Source: Actinomyces mediterranea
GTDB taxonomy: Bacteria; Actinomycetota; Actinomycetes; Actinomycetales; Actinomycetaceae
NCBI RefSeq assembly: GCF_900155595.1
Contig: NZ_FTPB01000002.1
Coordinates: forward strand, 62,001-126,000
DNA length: 64,000 nucleotides
Direction of reading: 5' to 3'
A program made the translations under genes and the position numbers. Shown piece after piece: positions 1-8,546 of this stretch. The stretch's first letter is position 1. The number at the start of each line of letters is the position of its first letter. The notes below the pieces were generated by a model, which ran no database searches, was not told the DNA's origin, and worked only from the letters and a program-made list of their open reading frames with translations.

Positions 1-453
1 CTCGATTCTCACCACGTCCTCATCGGTCTGGAGGCTCAGTTCGCCCGCCAATCCGAGACGAATATCATTGAGCGCACCGAGCCACTCCCACACCTCGTCC
101 TCGCTGATCGCAATTTCGCCGAGGTCCAGGTGCTCGCACTTCTCCAGCATCAACTGGGCCCTGCGCAGTCGTGAGGACTTCTCCGCACGCAGGAAGTCCT
201 CCGTCATCGCGCGCAGGCTCGACGCATCGTCGGGGTCGAGGCTCATCGGGGGGAGCAGATGCTCAAGTGCCCTCTCTTCGGGGATGTCGCGCCGCGTCTC
301 CAATCCCGTCGTCGCACTGACGACGGAGGACAATTCGGCGGGCTCGTCGAGGACGACGAGGATCTCACGGACGAGTTGGATGAACAGCGTCGTGTGGGGC
401 GCTGTCAGCCGTGCCCGGTACGCCCCATCCTCGTAGACGAACGGTCCGATCAT
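1..453 (-). CDS. DUF2017 family protein, 3' end outside window
   Basis: The gene begins with an ATG that overlaps the clpS stop (ATGA) and stays open to the window edge, so about 150 residues of N-terminal sequence are visible (start [10 protein letters not shown]). The frame is rich in Asp, Glu, Leu and Arg with strong GC3 and has no signal peptide or membrane segment. DUF2017 proteins of unknown function sit immediately downstream of clpS in many actinobacteria, and the overlap here implies translational coupling. The assignment rests on that gene pairing and on the [16 protein letters not shown] composition of the middle part. The C-terminus cannot be judged. Confidence 0.75.
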   Translation of the reverse strand, partial: MIGPFVYEDGAYRARLTAPHTTLFIQLVREILVVLDEPAELSSVVSATTGLETRRDIPEERALEHLLPPMSLDPDDASSLRAMTEDFLRAEKSSRLRRAQLMLEKCEHLDLGEIAISEDEVWEWLGALNDIRLGLAGELSLQTDEDVVRIE

Positions 454-737
454 TCAACGGGCTCCAGAGTCGCGTGGAGGCCGTACCCGTGCAGGGCGAC
501 GACGTCGGCTTCGACGCGCTCACGCGGCCCCGACGAGACGACGGCCCTGCCGACCGTGTGCACCTGCATCATCAGCGATTCGGCCTGTTCATGCGAATAC
601 CCGAAGTGGCGCATGAAAACCCTGGTCACGTAGTCCATGAGGTTCACCGGGTCGTCCCACACCACGGTGCGCCACAGCGGGTGGCGCGCATGAAGCGCCT
701 CCGCAACGGTGTCCGGACTGGTCGAAGCGCACGACAT
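450..737 (-). CDS. clpS: ATP-dependent Clp protease adaptor ClpS
   Basis: A 95-residue adaptor that delivers N-degron substrates to the ClpAP/ClpCP protease. The family core is visible: [20 protein letters not shown] near the start, then [24 protein letters not shown], with the Asp-Asp-Pro loop and the conserved helix that forms the N-degron pocket. The start was set at the internal ATG (MSCAST), because the 17 residues further upstream do not fit the family and would run into the promoter region. It overlaps the downstream DUF2017 gene by 4 bp and is transcribed divergently from pncB, with an 82-bp gap between them. Confidence 0.93.
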   Translation of the reverse strand: MSCASTSPDTVAEALHARHPLWRTVVWDDPVNLMDYVTRVFMRHFGYSHEQAESLMMQVHTVGRAVVSSGPRERVEADVVALHGYGLHATLEPVE

Positions 738-819
738 GAGAACCAGACTAAGCAAGGAGTTCCCGATTCGTCGGGTTTTCGCGCACACAGAATCGACCGA
801 TTGCGACTAGGTTAGAGAT

Positions 820-2160
820 ATGCCTTCCTCAGTCTCCACGTCACTGCTGACGGACATGTACGAACTCACGATGTTCGACGCCGCCCTCAAAGCCGGAACC
901 GCATTCAGGTCCTCGACCTTCGAAGTCTTCGGACGCAGGCTGCCCGCCACCCGCCGATTCGGCGTCGTCGCGGGAATCGGCCGCATCCTCGAGGCGATGG
1001 AGCGCTTCGAGTTCGAGCCCGAGCAGATCGACTGGCTGCACGCGAACGCGATCGTCTCCGATGACGCCCTCGACTACCTCAAGGACTTCCGCTTCTCCGG
1101 CGACATCATCGGCTACGCGGAGGGCGAGTGCTATTTCCCCGGTTCCCCGCTCCTGACCGTCGTCGGCACCTTCGCCGAATGCACGATGCTGGAGACGCTG
1201 CTGTTGTCGATCCTCAACCACGACTGCGCCATCGCATCGGCGGCATCGCGCATGACGATCGCCGCTCACGGCCGCCCCTGCATGGACATGGGCGCCAGGC
1301 GCGGACACGAGCGCGCCGCAGTGTCCGCCGCTCGTGCCTCCATTATCGGTGGTTTTGCGGGAACTTCGGACTTGGAGGCCGCCAAGCGCTACTCGATCCG
1401 CGCGATCGGCACCGCCGCACACTCCTTCACGCTCCTGCACGACTCCGAACGCGAGGCTTTCGACGCGCAGGTTGCTCTGCTCGGCCCGTCGACGACGCTG
1501 CTCGTCGACACCTACGACGTCGAACGGGGAGTCATCAACGCGGTTGAGGCGGCACGCGCCGCCGGTGGCGAACTCGGTGCGGTCCGCCTCGATTCGGGCG
1601 ACTTGGTCGCCTCGGCGTTCAAGGTCCGCGGTCAGCTCGACGCCCTCGGAGCAACGAGCACGAAGATCACCGTGACCAACGACCTCGACGAATACGCGAT
1701 CGCTGCCCTCGGCGCCGCCCCCATCGATTCCTATGGCGTGGGCACGAAACTCGTCACGGGCTCCGGCGTTCCCACTGCCGCCCTCGTCTACAAACTCGTC
1801 GAGCGTGAGGGCCCGGACGGCACTCGCCTCAGGGTTGCGAAGAAGTCGGAGTCGAAGTCCACAGTCGGCGGGCGCAAGTACGCCGGACGCCTCCTCGACG
1901 AAGACGGTTACGCATCGGAAGAGGTCCTCGTCGTCGCGGACGGCGCCGAGCAGGCCCTCGCCCGCCTCGACGAGCTCGGCGCGCGCCGCCTGCAGATCCC
2001 GCTCATCAAGGGCGGCGCCATCAACTCCGAGCTGTGGGGCCCCGATGCCCTCGAACAGGCTCAGGCGCGCCACATCCGCTCCCGCAATGAGCTCCCCTAC
2101 CAGGCGTGGCGCCTGTCCGAGGGCGAGGCGGCGATCCCGACGCGCTACATCACTCTCTGA
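820..2160 (+). CDS. pncB: Nicotinate phosphoribosyltransferase (NAPRTase)
   Basis: A 446-residue enzyme that makes nicotinate mononucleotide from nicotinate and PRPP, the first step of the Preiss-Handler route to NAD. The N-terminus LLTDMYELTM is the classic family start. The centre carries GARRGHERAA, the GGFAGTSDLEAAKRY stretch and GTAAHSF with the histidine expected to be phosphorylated. LVDTYD and VRLDSGDL, part of the phosphate-binding barrel, follow. Length matches the actinobacterial form. It faces clpS divergently; there is no clear Shine-Dalgarno, and a TAGGTT element about 10 bp upstream of the ATG leaves a leaderless transcript possible. Confidence 0.95.
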   Translation: MPSSVSTSLLTDMYELTMFDAALKAGTAFRSSTFEVFGRRLPATRRFGVVAGIGRILEAMERFEFEPEQIDWLHANAIVSDDALDYLKDFRFSGDIIGYAEGECYFPGSPLLTVVGTFAECTMLETLLLSILNHDCAIASAASRMTIAAHGRPCMDMGARRGHERAAVSAARASIIGGFAGTSDLEAAKRYSIRAIGTAAHSFTLLHDSEREAFDAQVALLGPSTTLLVDTYDVERGVINAVEAARAAGGELGAVRLDSGDLVASAFKVRGQLDALGATSTKITVTNDLDEYAIAALGAAPIDSYGVGTKLVTGSGVPTAALVYKLVEREGPDGTRLRVAKKSESKSTVGGRKYAGRLLDEDGYASEEVLVVADGAEQALARLDELGARRLQIPLIKGGAINSELWGPDALEQAQARHIRSRNELPYQAWRLSEGEAAIPTRYITL

Positions 2161-2165
2161 GCCGC

Positions 2166-3971
2166 TCAGCCCCTGCCGACGAACCACTGGCGCAGCAGGG
2201 CGATCCGCGCTTCGATCTGTTCGGTCGTGGCCTGCGCGATCTCCGGGCCACCGCATCGGCTCCGCAGTTGAGAGTGGATGACGGCGTGCGTGTCTCCGGA
2301 GCGGCGCGACCACGCCGACACGAGATGCTGGAGTTCCTTGCGCTTTGCCGCGCGCACACGGTGGTCCGATACCCCGGAGTTCGCCTCGCGCTGGCGGGCG
2401 GCCGCCCTCGTCTTCTTCTGTGCGGCGATCTGCTCGGCCTGGCGTGCACGCAGCAGGGTCGTCAACTGTTCGGCATCGAGCAGCCCGGGGATCCCCAGGT
2501 ACTCCTGTTCCTCCTCGGAGCCGACCTCGGCGCCCTGCCCCCAGGCGGCGCCGTCAAAGAGGACGGAGTCGAATTCCGCGTCCGCGCCGAGCACTTCGAA
2601 TCGGCCGGTCAGCTCGGATGACGCTTTCTCTTCACGATTGGCCGCCGCGACGAGGGCGTCCTCGGGGTTCCACAGACCATCCCCTCCCTTGTCGGGGCGG
2701 TCGAGGGCGTGGTCCCGATCGACTTCCATCTGCCCGGCGAGGTCGAGCAGGGGCGTGACGGAGGGGATGAAAACGGTGGCGGTCTCACCGCGACGCCGGG
2801 CGCGCACGAAGCGGCCGACCGCCTGGGCGAAGAACAGGAATGTTGCCACATTCGTCGCGTAGACGCCGACTGCGAGTCGGGGCACGTCAACGCCCTCGGA
2901 GACCATTCGCACCGCGACCATCCACTTGTCGGTGGACTCGCGGAAGGCGTCAATGCGATCGGAGGCGTCGGCGTCGTCGGATAAGACGATCGTCGGCCGC
3001 TGTCCCGTGATCATCCTCAGGTGGCGGGCGTAAGCGCGGGCATTCTCCTGATCGGAAGCGATGACCAGGCCGCCCGCATCGGGGATGAGGCGGCGCACCT
3101 CCTCAAGACGCTGGTCGGCGGCCCGCAGAACAGCGGGGATCCACTCCCCTCTCGGGTCGAGGGCGGTTCGCCAGGCCTGCTTGATGAGATCCTTCGTCAG
3201 GGGCTCTCCCAAGCGGGCCGACACCTCATCGCCGGCGCTGGTGCGCCACGCCATCGTCCCCGAATAGGACATGAACAGGACAGGGCGGACGACGAGGTCG
3301 CGCAACGCATCCCCGTAGCCGTAGGTGTAGTCCGCCTTCGATCGGCGCACCCCCGTAGCGTCTTCTTCATAGCGGACGAAGGGGATCGGGGACGTGTCGG
3401 AGCGGAAAGGAGTCCCGGTGAGTGCGAGGCGCCGAGTCGCGTCGGCGAATGCCTCCTGGACGCCGTCGCCCCAGGATAGGGCGTCGCCGGCATGATGGAT
3501 CTCGTCGAGGATGACGAACGTCGAATAGGCGCGGGTACGTGCGGCATGCACCGGAGGATTGGCAGCCACCTGCGCATAGGTGACGGCGACGCCGTCGTAG
3601 TGCGAACCCGCTCGGCCCTGGGAATTGGTGAAGGCGGGATCGATGTAGATGCCGACGCGCGCCGCCGCATCCGCCCACTGCCCCTTGAGGTGTTCAGTCG
3701 GGCAGACGACCGTCACCTTCTCGACGACGCCCTTGCCGATGAGTTCGACCGCGATCCTCAGCGCGAATGTCGTCTTACCCGCGCCCGGCGTCGCCACGGC
3801 GAGGAAATCCTGCGGCTGACGGTCGAGGTAGAGCTCGAGTGCACGGGCCTGCCAGGCGCGCAGCGATCCCGCCGTTCCGCGGCGCGCATGAGCGGGGAAC
3901 GCCGGGGGAAGGGATCGGGCTGCTGAGAGGGAGGCGCGGGACGGATGGCGTCGTTCCTGCGCTGCGCTCAA
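2166..3971 (-). CDS. DEAD/DEAH-type SF2 helicase paired with DUF3039
   Basis: A 601-residue superfamily 2 helicase. Motif I is ATPGAGKTT, motif II is DEIH, motif III is LTGTPF, and the second RecA fold carries SEGVDVPRL and QAVGRFVR (motifs V and VI). I chose a TTG start whose first bases overlap the TGA of the upstream DUF3039 gene (TTGA), since the frame further upstream lies inside that gene and is unlike the family. This helicase-DUF3039 pair is a recurrent actinobacterial arrangement of unknown physiological role. The DNA or RNA substrate cannot be told from sequence. The C-terminal 170 residues are Arg/Ala/Glu rich and probably helical. Confidence 0.85.
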   Translation of the reverse strand: MSAAQERRHPSRASLSAARSLPPAFPAHARRGTAGSLRAWQARALELYLDRQPQDFLAVATPGAGKTTFALRIAVELIGKGVVEKVTVVCPTEHLKGQWADAAARVGIYIDPAFTNSQGRAGSHYDGVAVTYAQVAANPPVHAARTRAYSTFVILDEIHHAGDALSWGDGVQEAFADATRRLALTGTPFRSDTSPIPFVRYEEDATGVRRSKADYTYGYGDALRDLVVRPVLFMSYSGTMAWRTSAGDEVSARLGEPLTKDLIKQAWRTALDPRGEWIPAVLRAADQRLEEVRRLIPDAGGLVIASDQENARAYARHLRMITGQRPTIVLSDDADASDRIDAFRESTDKWMVAVRMVSEGVDVPRLAVGVYATNVATFLFFAQAVGRFVRARRRGETATVFIPSVTPLLDLAGQMEVDRDHALDRPDKGGDGLWNPEDALVAAANREEKASSELTGRFEVLGADAEFDSVLFDGAAWGQGAEVGSEEEQEYLGIPGLLDAEQLTTLLRARQAEQIAAQKKTRAAARQREANSGVSDHRVRAAKRKELQHLVSAWSRRSGDTHAVIHSQLRSRCGGPEIAQATTEQIEARIALLRQWFVGRG

Positions 3972-4351
3972 TTGTCGGAGCCTCCCGAACCACCGGAGAA
4001 GGGCCAGTTGCGCCCGTTCTTGCCCATGGAGTCTCGCAGGGCCTTGCACGTGGGGCACACGGGGTATTTCGACGCGTCTCGCGAGGGGATCCACACTTTG
4101 CCGCACAGGGCGACGACGGGCTGTCCCGTGATCATCGATGAGTCCGCTTTGTCCTTGCGCACGAAGTGGGCGAAGCGGTCGCCGTCTCCCGGTGACTTCT
4201 CCTGCTCGACCTCGGTGCGTTCGAGTAGCCCGGTCGACGATTGAGTCGAGGGGCCTACGGGGCCCTGTGGGGCTTCCGGACCAGTGGGTTCATCGAGGGC
4301 GTCACGCATGGGCCCCATTGTAGGGCCAGCCGCCACATTGGACATCCCCAC
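3968..4351 (-). CDS. DUF3039 zinc-ribbon-like protein
   Basis: A small protein (up to 127 residues) with a disordered Pro/Gly/Thr-rich N-terminus and a conserved C-terminal half: FAHFVRKDKADSSMITGQPV, then VALCGKVWIPSRDASKYPVC and PTCK. The Cys plus CPxC pattern looks like a zinc-binding knuckle, and the family is DUF3039, whose function is unknown. It ends in a TGA overlapping the TTG start of the downstream helicase, so the two are translationally coupled. The start is uncertain: the GTG at 4351 is the first possibility, with ATGs at 4345, 4318 and 4309 as alternatives. Confidence 0.85.
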   Translation of the reverse strand: MGMSNVAAGPTMGPMRDALDEPTGPEAPQGPVGPSTQSSTGLLERTEVEQEKSPGDGDRFAHFVRKDKADSSMITGQPVVALCGKVWIPSRDASKYPVCPTCKALRDSMGKNGRNWPFSGGSGGSDN

Positions 4352-4371
4352 AGGTGAAGTCCCCGAATACG

Positions 4372-4407
4372 CGTGTGGGGCGCAGCCTCATGGCTGCGCC
4401 CCACACG
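4372..4407 (-). terminator. Hairpin terminator downstream of the HU gene
   Basis: A perfect 16-bp GC-rich stem (CGTGTGGGGCGCAGCC and its complement) with a TCAT loop lies 16 bp after the HU stop codon. There is no long U-run, which is common for actinobacterial terminators. It separates the highly expressed HU gene from DUF3039. Confidence 0.75.
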
Positions 4408-4423
4408 GAGTTTCAGCAAAGCG

Positions 4424-4708
4424 TCACTTGTTGGAGACAGCCTTCTTCAGCGTGGAGCCCGCCGAAAGCTTGACACCGAAGCCCGCGGGGATCTGAATCT
4501 CCTCGCGGGTACGGGGGTTACGGCCGGTGCGAGCGGCGCGCTCGACGCGCTCAACGGAGAACAGGCCGGTCACCTTGACGGCCTCTCCCTTGGCAAGGGA
4601 CTCGACGAGAACATCCTGGAAAGCGCCGAGGGCGGCATCCGCCTCGACCTTGGTCAGACCTGCGCGCTCGGCGATCTGAGCAACGAGCTCAGTGCGATTC
4701 ACTGACAT
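4424..4708 (-). CDS. hup: HU family DNA-binding protein
   Basis: A 94-residue histone-like nucleoid protein. The sequence opens with NRTELVAQIAERAGLTK, continues with the dimer-forming helices and GLFSVERVERAARTGRNP, the beta-arm that inserts into the DNA minor groove (Arg-Asn-Pro tip), and ends in the KKAVSNK tail. It lacks the long Lys/Ala/Pro tail of mycobacterial HupB, so it is the short form. It is a single-gene unit with a strong hairpin terminator behind it and about 580 bp of mostly non-coding sequence in front. Confidence 0.95.
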   Translation of the reverse strand: MSVNRTELVAQIAERAGLTKVEADAALGAFQDVLVESLAKGEAVKVTGLFSVERVERAARTGRNPRTREEIQIPAGFGVKLSAGSTLKKAVSNK

Positions 4709-5055
4709 GTAGGAACCTCTTCCTAGTAGAACTTGGTAGCTACCACTGTGGTGGTCACTGGGGAATACAGTACGGAATGAAACCCCTGATTGTCAGTTTT
4801 GGCGCGGTATTTCAGCAATTTGTCACGGATTTCCCGCTATCTGGATACTCTTAGGGCAACTTCAGAGCGTCCTCGCGCCACCAAAGTGTGACTTGTGCGA
4901 CGAATTGTGCCGCCGTGTGACGCTGCGGCATTGACCACCGGATTGCGTGCGGGGCGCTTGCGGACGCGTCGCCATGCCCCTCGCAGATGTCAATCCGATC
5001 CGCACGACATGGGGGCGCAAATTCGACCAAGTGGATTGATCCACCGCTCGCATGC

Positions 5056-5088
5056 CAGGAGTGGTCGGCCAGTGGCCGACCACTCCTG
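5056..5088. repeat. Perfect 33-bp palindrome (16-bp arms, 1-nt centre)
   Basis: CAGGAGTGGTCGGCCA is followed by a single G and then its exact complement. A 1-nt loop is too small for a normal RNA hairpin, so in RNA the loop would open to at least 3 nt, while in DNA it could be a dyad binding site or a cruciform. It lies between the end of the symporter gene and the HU promoter, in the 580-bp gap. It may serve as a terminator for transcription coming from the symporter side. No other copy was seen in the window. Confidence 0.7.
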
Positions 5089-5098
5089 ACATATCCCA

Positions 5099-5239
5099 TC
5101 AACACAGTGCGAGTTCTTCCGAAGGCGTCTCCTTGAAACAGATCGTCGGCTTGTGCGTGCCCCGGATGGGCCCGTAGCCGTATTCCTTTGTCGTGGTACC
5201 CACTGTAGGAAGCGATGCTGGAGGAACCGTTGAGGGTCC
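5099..5239 (-). pseudogene. Possible C-terminal remnant of an unidentified gene
   Basis: A 46-codon open stretch ending in TGA shows coding-like third-position GC over its last 30 codons (KEYGYGPIRGTHKPTICFKE). No start codon with a ribosome binding site precedes it, and a stop codon closes the frame upstream. It could be the tail of a decayed gene between the symporter and HU genes, or chance. I do not recognise the family. Confidence 0.3.
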
Positions 5240-5292
5240 CTATGAATTCTCTGTGGATGTGGTGCGCCCCCGCTGGGCGGCCGCCCGGGGGC

Positions 5293-6279
5293 TTAGGCGC
5301 CGATAGAACGACGCTGGAAGAAGGCCGCGAGCACAGAACCCGACACATTGTGCCAGACGGAGAAGACCGCACCCGGCAACGCCGCCTCTGGTGTGAAGTA
5401 CTGCGCGGCGAGCCCGGCGGCGAGGCCCGAGTTCTGCATCCCGACCTCGATCGCGACGGTCCGCGAGGCGCGTTCGCCGATGCGCGTCACCCTGCCCATC
5501 GTGTAGCCGAAGGCGAGGCCGAGAGCATTGTGGACGATGACGACGGCGAGGATGAGCAGACCTGCGGCAAGGATGCGGGATGCAGAGGCGCCGACGAGGC
5601 CGAGCACCGCGTAGGAGATCCCAATGACGGAGATCCATGGCAGCGCAGGCATGACCGCGTCGACGAAGCGCGGGATGAAGCGCCTGGCAACGAGCCCGAG
5701 GACGATCGGGATGACGACGATCATGATGATGGACTTCGCCATGGCGCCCGCATCGACCGGCATGTACTGGTCCGCCAGCCACTTCGTCAGCAATGGGGTC
5801 GCCAGCGGAGACAGGAGCGTGGATACGGAGGTCATGGCCACTGACAATGCGACATCCCCCTTGGCGAGGTAGGCGACGACATTGGACGCCGTTCCGCCGG
5901 GTGCACATCCGACGAGGATGACGCCGACTGCGAGGGCCGGATCAAGTCCGAAGGCTGTGGACACTCCCAGAGCTGCGACGGGCATGATGATGTACTGTGC
6001 GGCGACCCCGACGATGACCGGGAACGGCCTGCGCACAATGACGGCGAAGTCCGGAAGTGTGAGAGTGAGCCCCATGCCGAACATGATGATCATGAGGGCG
6101 TAGTTGACGCCCGAGACGAGAGGGGCTGCGAAACTCGGGAACAGGAGTCCCAGAACGAGGGCGCCGAGGATGATGAGGGGGAACACGGTGACGGCGATCC
6201 TGGCCGAGCGGTCCTCACACGAGGCGGCCCCGGATACCGGCGTCGATGGGAGCGTTGATTCACGAACGTGATCTGTCAT
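5293..6279 (-). CDS. Bile acid:sodium symporter (BASS) family transporter
   Basis: A 328-residue integral membrane carrier with about 9-10 hydrophobic segments. Diagnostic stretches are the GVNYALMIIMFGMGLTL loop, the GCAPGGTASNVVAYLAKGDVALSV crossover helix with its Gly/Ser-rich sodium-site signature, and EVGMQNSGLAAGLA near the C-terminus. Bacterial members move organic anions with Na+ (bile acids, pantothenate or its precursors, keto acids), and the substrate is not predictable here. The start is the ATG preceded by GGAGG (MTDHVRES); the longer frame upstream is not family-like. It is divergent from the YwiC-like gene. Confidence 0.9.
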   Translation of the reverse strand: MTDHVRESTLPSTPVSGAASCEDRSARIAVTVFPLIILGALVLGLLFPSFAAPLVSGVNYALMIIMFGMGLTLTLPDFAVIVRRPFPVIVGVAAQYIIMPVAALGVSTAFGLDPALAVGVILVGCAPGGTASNVVAYLAKGDVALSVAMTSVSTLLSPLATPLLTKWLADQYMPVDAGAMAKSIIMIVVIPIVLGLVARRFIPRFVDAVMPALPWISVIGISYAVLGLVGASASRILAAGLLILAVVIVHNALGLAFGYTMGRVTRIGERASRTVAIEVGMQNSGLAAGLAAQYFTPEAALPGAVFSVWHNVSGSVLAAFFQRRSIGA

Positions 6280-6399
6280 ACCTCCATCCTCGGCTATTTC
6301 ACTGCGGGAGTCCCGTTTCAGTGATGAGAATCCCCTTCCGCGCTTGTAGGCCGATCCCGCGGTACATTGAGGCACACCTTTACCTTATACAGTCATCCT

Positions 6400-7287
6400 A
6401 TGGATGCTCAGCCCGATCTAAGACATTCCTCTGCCCTCTCGTCGCCGGATCGCGAGGGTGCTCGTTCGGCCACGATGCGACGAGTGCGGGCGCGGCGCGC
6501 TCGCACTCTTGCGCGCCTCGGGTGGCTGCCCGATCAGCACGGAGCATGGCCGATGGCCCTCATCCCCCTCGTACTCGGTATCCTCGATGCCGGTTGGACG
6601 GGGATGCACGTGCTGCTCGTCGGGGCGTGGATATGTGCCTTCGCCTGGTTCAACGCCTTCGAGACCTGGAGGAGGACCACTGTTCGGCGGCGCCGTGGCA
6701 TCGTCCCGGCACTGGTCGTCTGGTCGGGGGGAACCGCCGCGTTCAGCGTTCCGCTGCTGTGGTCGAGGCCGTCTGCACTCATGTGGGCCCCGCTGTTCCT
6801 CCCCCTCGTCCTCGTCGCCCTGTGGAAGATCTGGCGCAGATACGAGAGGGCGATCCTCACTCGCATCACATCGATCTGCGCCTCGTCTCTCATGACTCCC
6901 GTCGCCTCGTGGTACGCCCTCGATCCGGCGAGCGGCATCGCCGATGTGCAGCTCATTCACGCATGGATCACCGGCGCTCTCGTCTGCCTCTACTTCACGG
7001 GAACTGTCCCCTTCGTCCGCTCGCTCATCCGGGGGCGCGGCGACGCGAGATGGATGTGGACAGCATTCGTCTGGCACATCATCGGTGCCGCCGCTGTTGC
7101 GGTGGCGGTTGCCCGGGGAAGCGTCTCTTGGACGCTCGCCCTCGTATGGGTCGGCCTCATCGCGCGCACACTCGCCATGCCTGCCTGGCAACGGCACCGA
7201 GTCCGACCTCTCCCCCCACTCATCATCGGTTTGAGCGAAATGGCGTGGTGCGCACTCGTCGCCCTCGCCCTCGTCTGGCCTGCGTGA
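6400..7287 (+). CDS. YwiC-like family membrane protein
   Basis: A 295-residue polytopic membrane protein with about eight hydrophobic helices. After a basic N-terminus it shows the family hallmark WLPDQHGAWPMALIPL. It also has FNAFETWRR and a C-terminal WVGLIARTLAMP stretch like the Bacillus YwiC family, whose function is unknown. A start at MDAQPD was chosen. A downstream ATG (MRRVRARR, 6475) would fit the family equally well because the first 30 residues are unconserved. No clear ribosome binding site helps decide. Confidence 0.8.
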   Translation: MDAQPDLRHSSALSSPDREGARSATMRRVRARRARTLARLGWLPDQHGAWPMALIPLVLGILDAGWTGMHVLLVGAWICAFAWFNAFETWRRTTVRRRRGIVPALVVWSGGTAAFSVPLLWSRPSALMWAPLFLPLVLVALWKIWRRYERAILTRITSICASSLMTPVASWYALDPASGIADVQLIHAWITGALVCLYFTGTVPFVRSLIRGRGDARWMWTAFVWHIIGAAAVAVAVARGSVSWTLALVWVGLIARTLAMPAWQRHRVRPLPPLIIGLSEMAWCALVALALVWPA

Positions 7288-7327
7288 ATGCGTACCGCTC
7301 GGCACCGACTCACCCTGCGCGAGCCTG

Positions 7328-8293
7328 TTACTCGGCTTCAAAGATGCGGCCCTTGACCGTCAGAATGATGACGCCGACGAGGATGATCGGTATGGCGATG
7401 GTCGCCACCGCGAGGGCCACGAGGGCGAGCCACTGATAGACGGCTCCGGGCAGGGCCTCGGCCATCACGAGGGAGGCGACGGCGAGGGCTGCGACGGGGA
7501 AGGTGTAGGCAAGAGAGGGCAATGCGAAGGGGATTGTGAGCAGTTTCTTCATCTGGAACCCGATGAGCAGGGCGAACATCCAGGCGATGGCGAAGAGGAT
7601 CCGACTGAGGGCGTCGTCGGATTCGTGTCCCAGGCGCGACCACGCGACCAGGGCGACGGAGGGCGGGGCGACCATGATCGCGTAGGTCGGCAGGAGTTTC
7701 ACGGGAATCCCCTTGTCGTGCATGAGCAGGCGTTCAATGATGAGGGTGAGGAAGACGCCCCAGAAGACGACTCCGACACCGAATGAGAACCACGCGAGGT
7801 CTATGTCTCCGACCCGGTGCGCCGCCAGGGGTGTGACGACATTGCCGACGACGGGGATCAGCCACGCGGGCGTGATGTCCGTACTCGTGATGTCGGAGCG
7901 CATCGACCATGCGGTGAGGACGAGTGCCGTGACGAGGAGGTGTCCAATGGCTCCCGCCCACCACATGACCCGGGCGATGCCGGGGGCGGCATCGGCTCCC
8001 GCGGTGGCCAGAACGATCGTTGAGATTGTGATCGTGGGGACGAAAGGCATGCGCATCTTGTGTGAGAGTTCGGCTCGCGCCGCTGCGGGGTGCAGCGCCC
8101 ACTTCGCGCCATAGGCGCCGAGGACGACGACGTACAGGGAGGCGGCGAGGGCTAGGATGACGAGGGAGGGCCATAGGGGCAGCTCCCACAGGTGCGCGGC
8201 GCGCTTCCACGCCAGGGACAGGGCACCCACCCCCATGACTGAGGCGAATACCGTCACGGGCATGTGGGTGAGCGACCGTTGCGATGTCGACAT
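7328..8293 (-). CDS. TDT family transporter (TehA / SLAC1-like, possible sulfite or tellurite exporter)
   Basis: A 321-residue protein with ten predicted membrane helices of the tellurite-resistance/dicarboxylate transporter (TDT) family. Visible family features are the N-terminal HMPVTVFASVMGVGALSLAW and the mid-protein TPAWLIPVVGNVVTPLAA, followed by FSFGVGVVFWGVFLTLI. Characterised members export sulfite (yeast Ssu1), transport malate (Mae1) or form anion channels (SLAC1, TehA). A CsoR/CstR-type palindrome lies about 117 bp upstream of its ATG, which would fit control by copper or by reactive sulfur; no such regulator is encoded in the window. Confidence 0.85.
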   Translation of the reverse strand: MSTSQRSLTHMPVTVFASVMGVGALSLAWKRAAHLWELPLWPSLVILALAASLYVVVLGAYGAKWALHPAAARAELSHKMRMPFVPTITISTIVLATAGADAAPGIARVMWWAGAIGHLLVTALVLTAWSMRSDITSTDITPAWLIPVVGNVVTPLAAHRVGDIDLAWFSFGVGVVFWGVFLTLIIERLLMHDKGIPVKLLPTYAIMVAPPSVALVAWSRLGHESDDALSRILFAIAWMFALLIGFQMKKLLTIPFALPSLAYTFPVAALAVASLVMAEALPGAVYQWLALVALAVATIAIPIILVGVIILTVKGRIFEAE

Positions 8294-8409
8294 TAGAAGC
8301 TCCTCTCAACGCATTCGGACGCAGATCCGTGCCGCGCATGTGGTGGTAGGGATCCGACGAGCTGCGCATCGGGGTGCTCGGTCCGAGGGATCGGCAACAC
8401 CCTCAGCGT

Positions 8410-8425
8410 ATACCCCTAGGGGTAT
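8410..8425. promoter_or_regulatory. CsoR/CstR-like operator palindrome
   Basis: ATACCCCTAGGGGTAT is a perfect 16-bp palindrome in the 253-bp divergent gap between the TDT exporter and the macrodomain gene. Its T-A-C-run/G-run-T-A form matches the binding-site style of the CsoR/RcnR/CstR repressor family. It lies close to both promoters and could regulate either gene. Confidence 0.6.
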
Positions 8426-8546
8426 TAATGTACTCGTCGCGCCATGACTCGTCCACAGCAACGCCCCGGCTCGACACACTCGTGCCTGAGGGCCGTTCAT
8501 CGGGGCGGGCAGGCGCATAGACTGGCGAGCAGCGAAGGGAGAAGCC

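Noticed and set aside
841-2313. A 490-codon open frame on the minus strand
   Set aside because: It lies antisense to pncB with matching codon phase, has no ribosome binding site and no recognisable domain; it is a GC-rich shadow.
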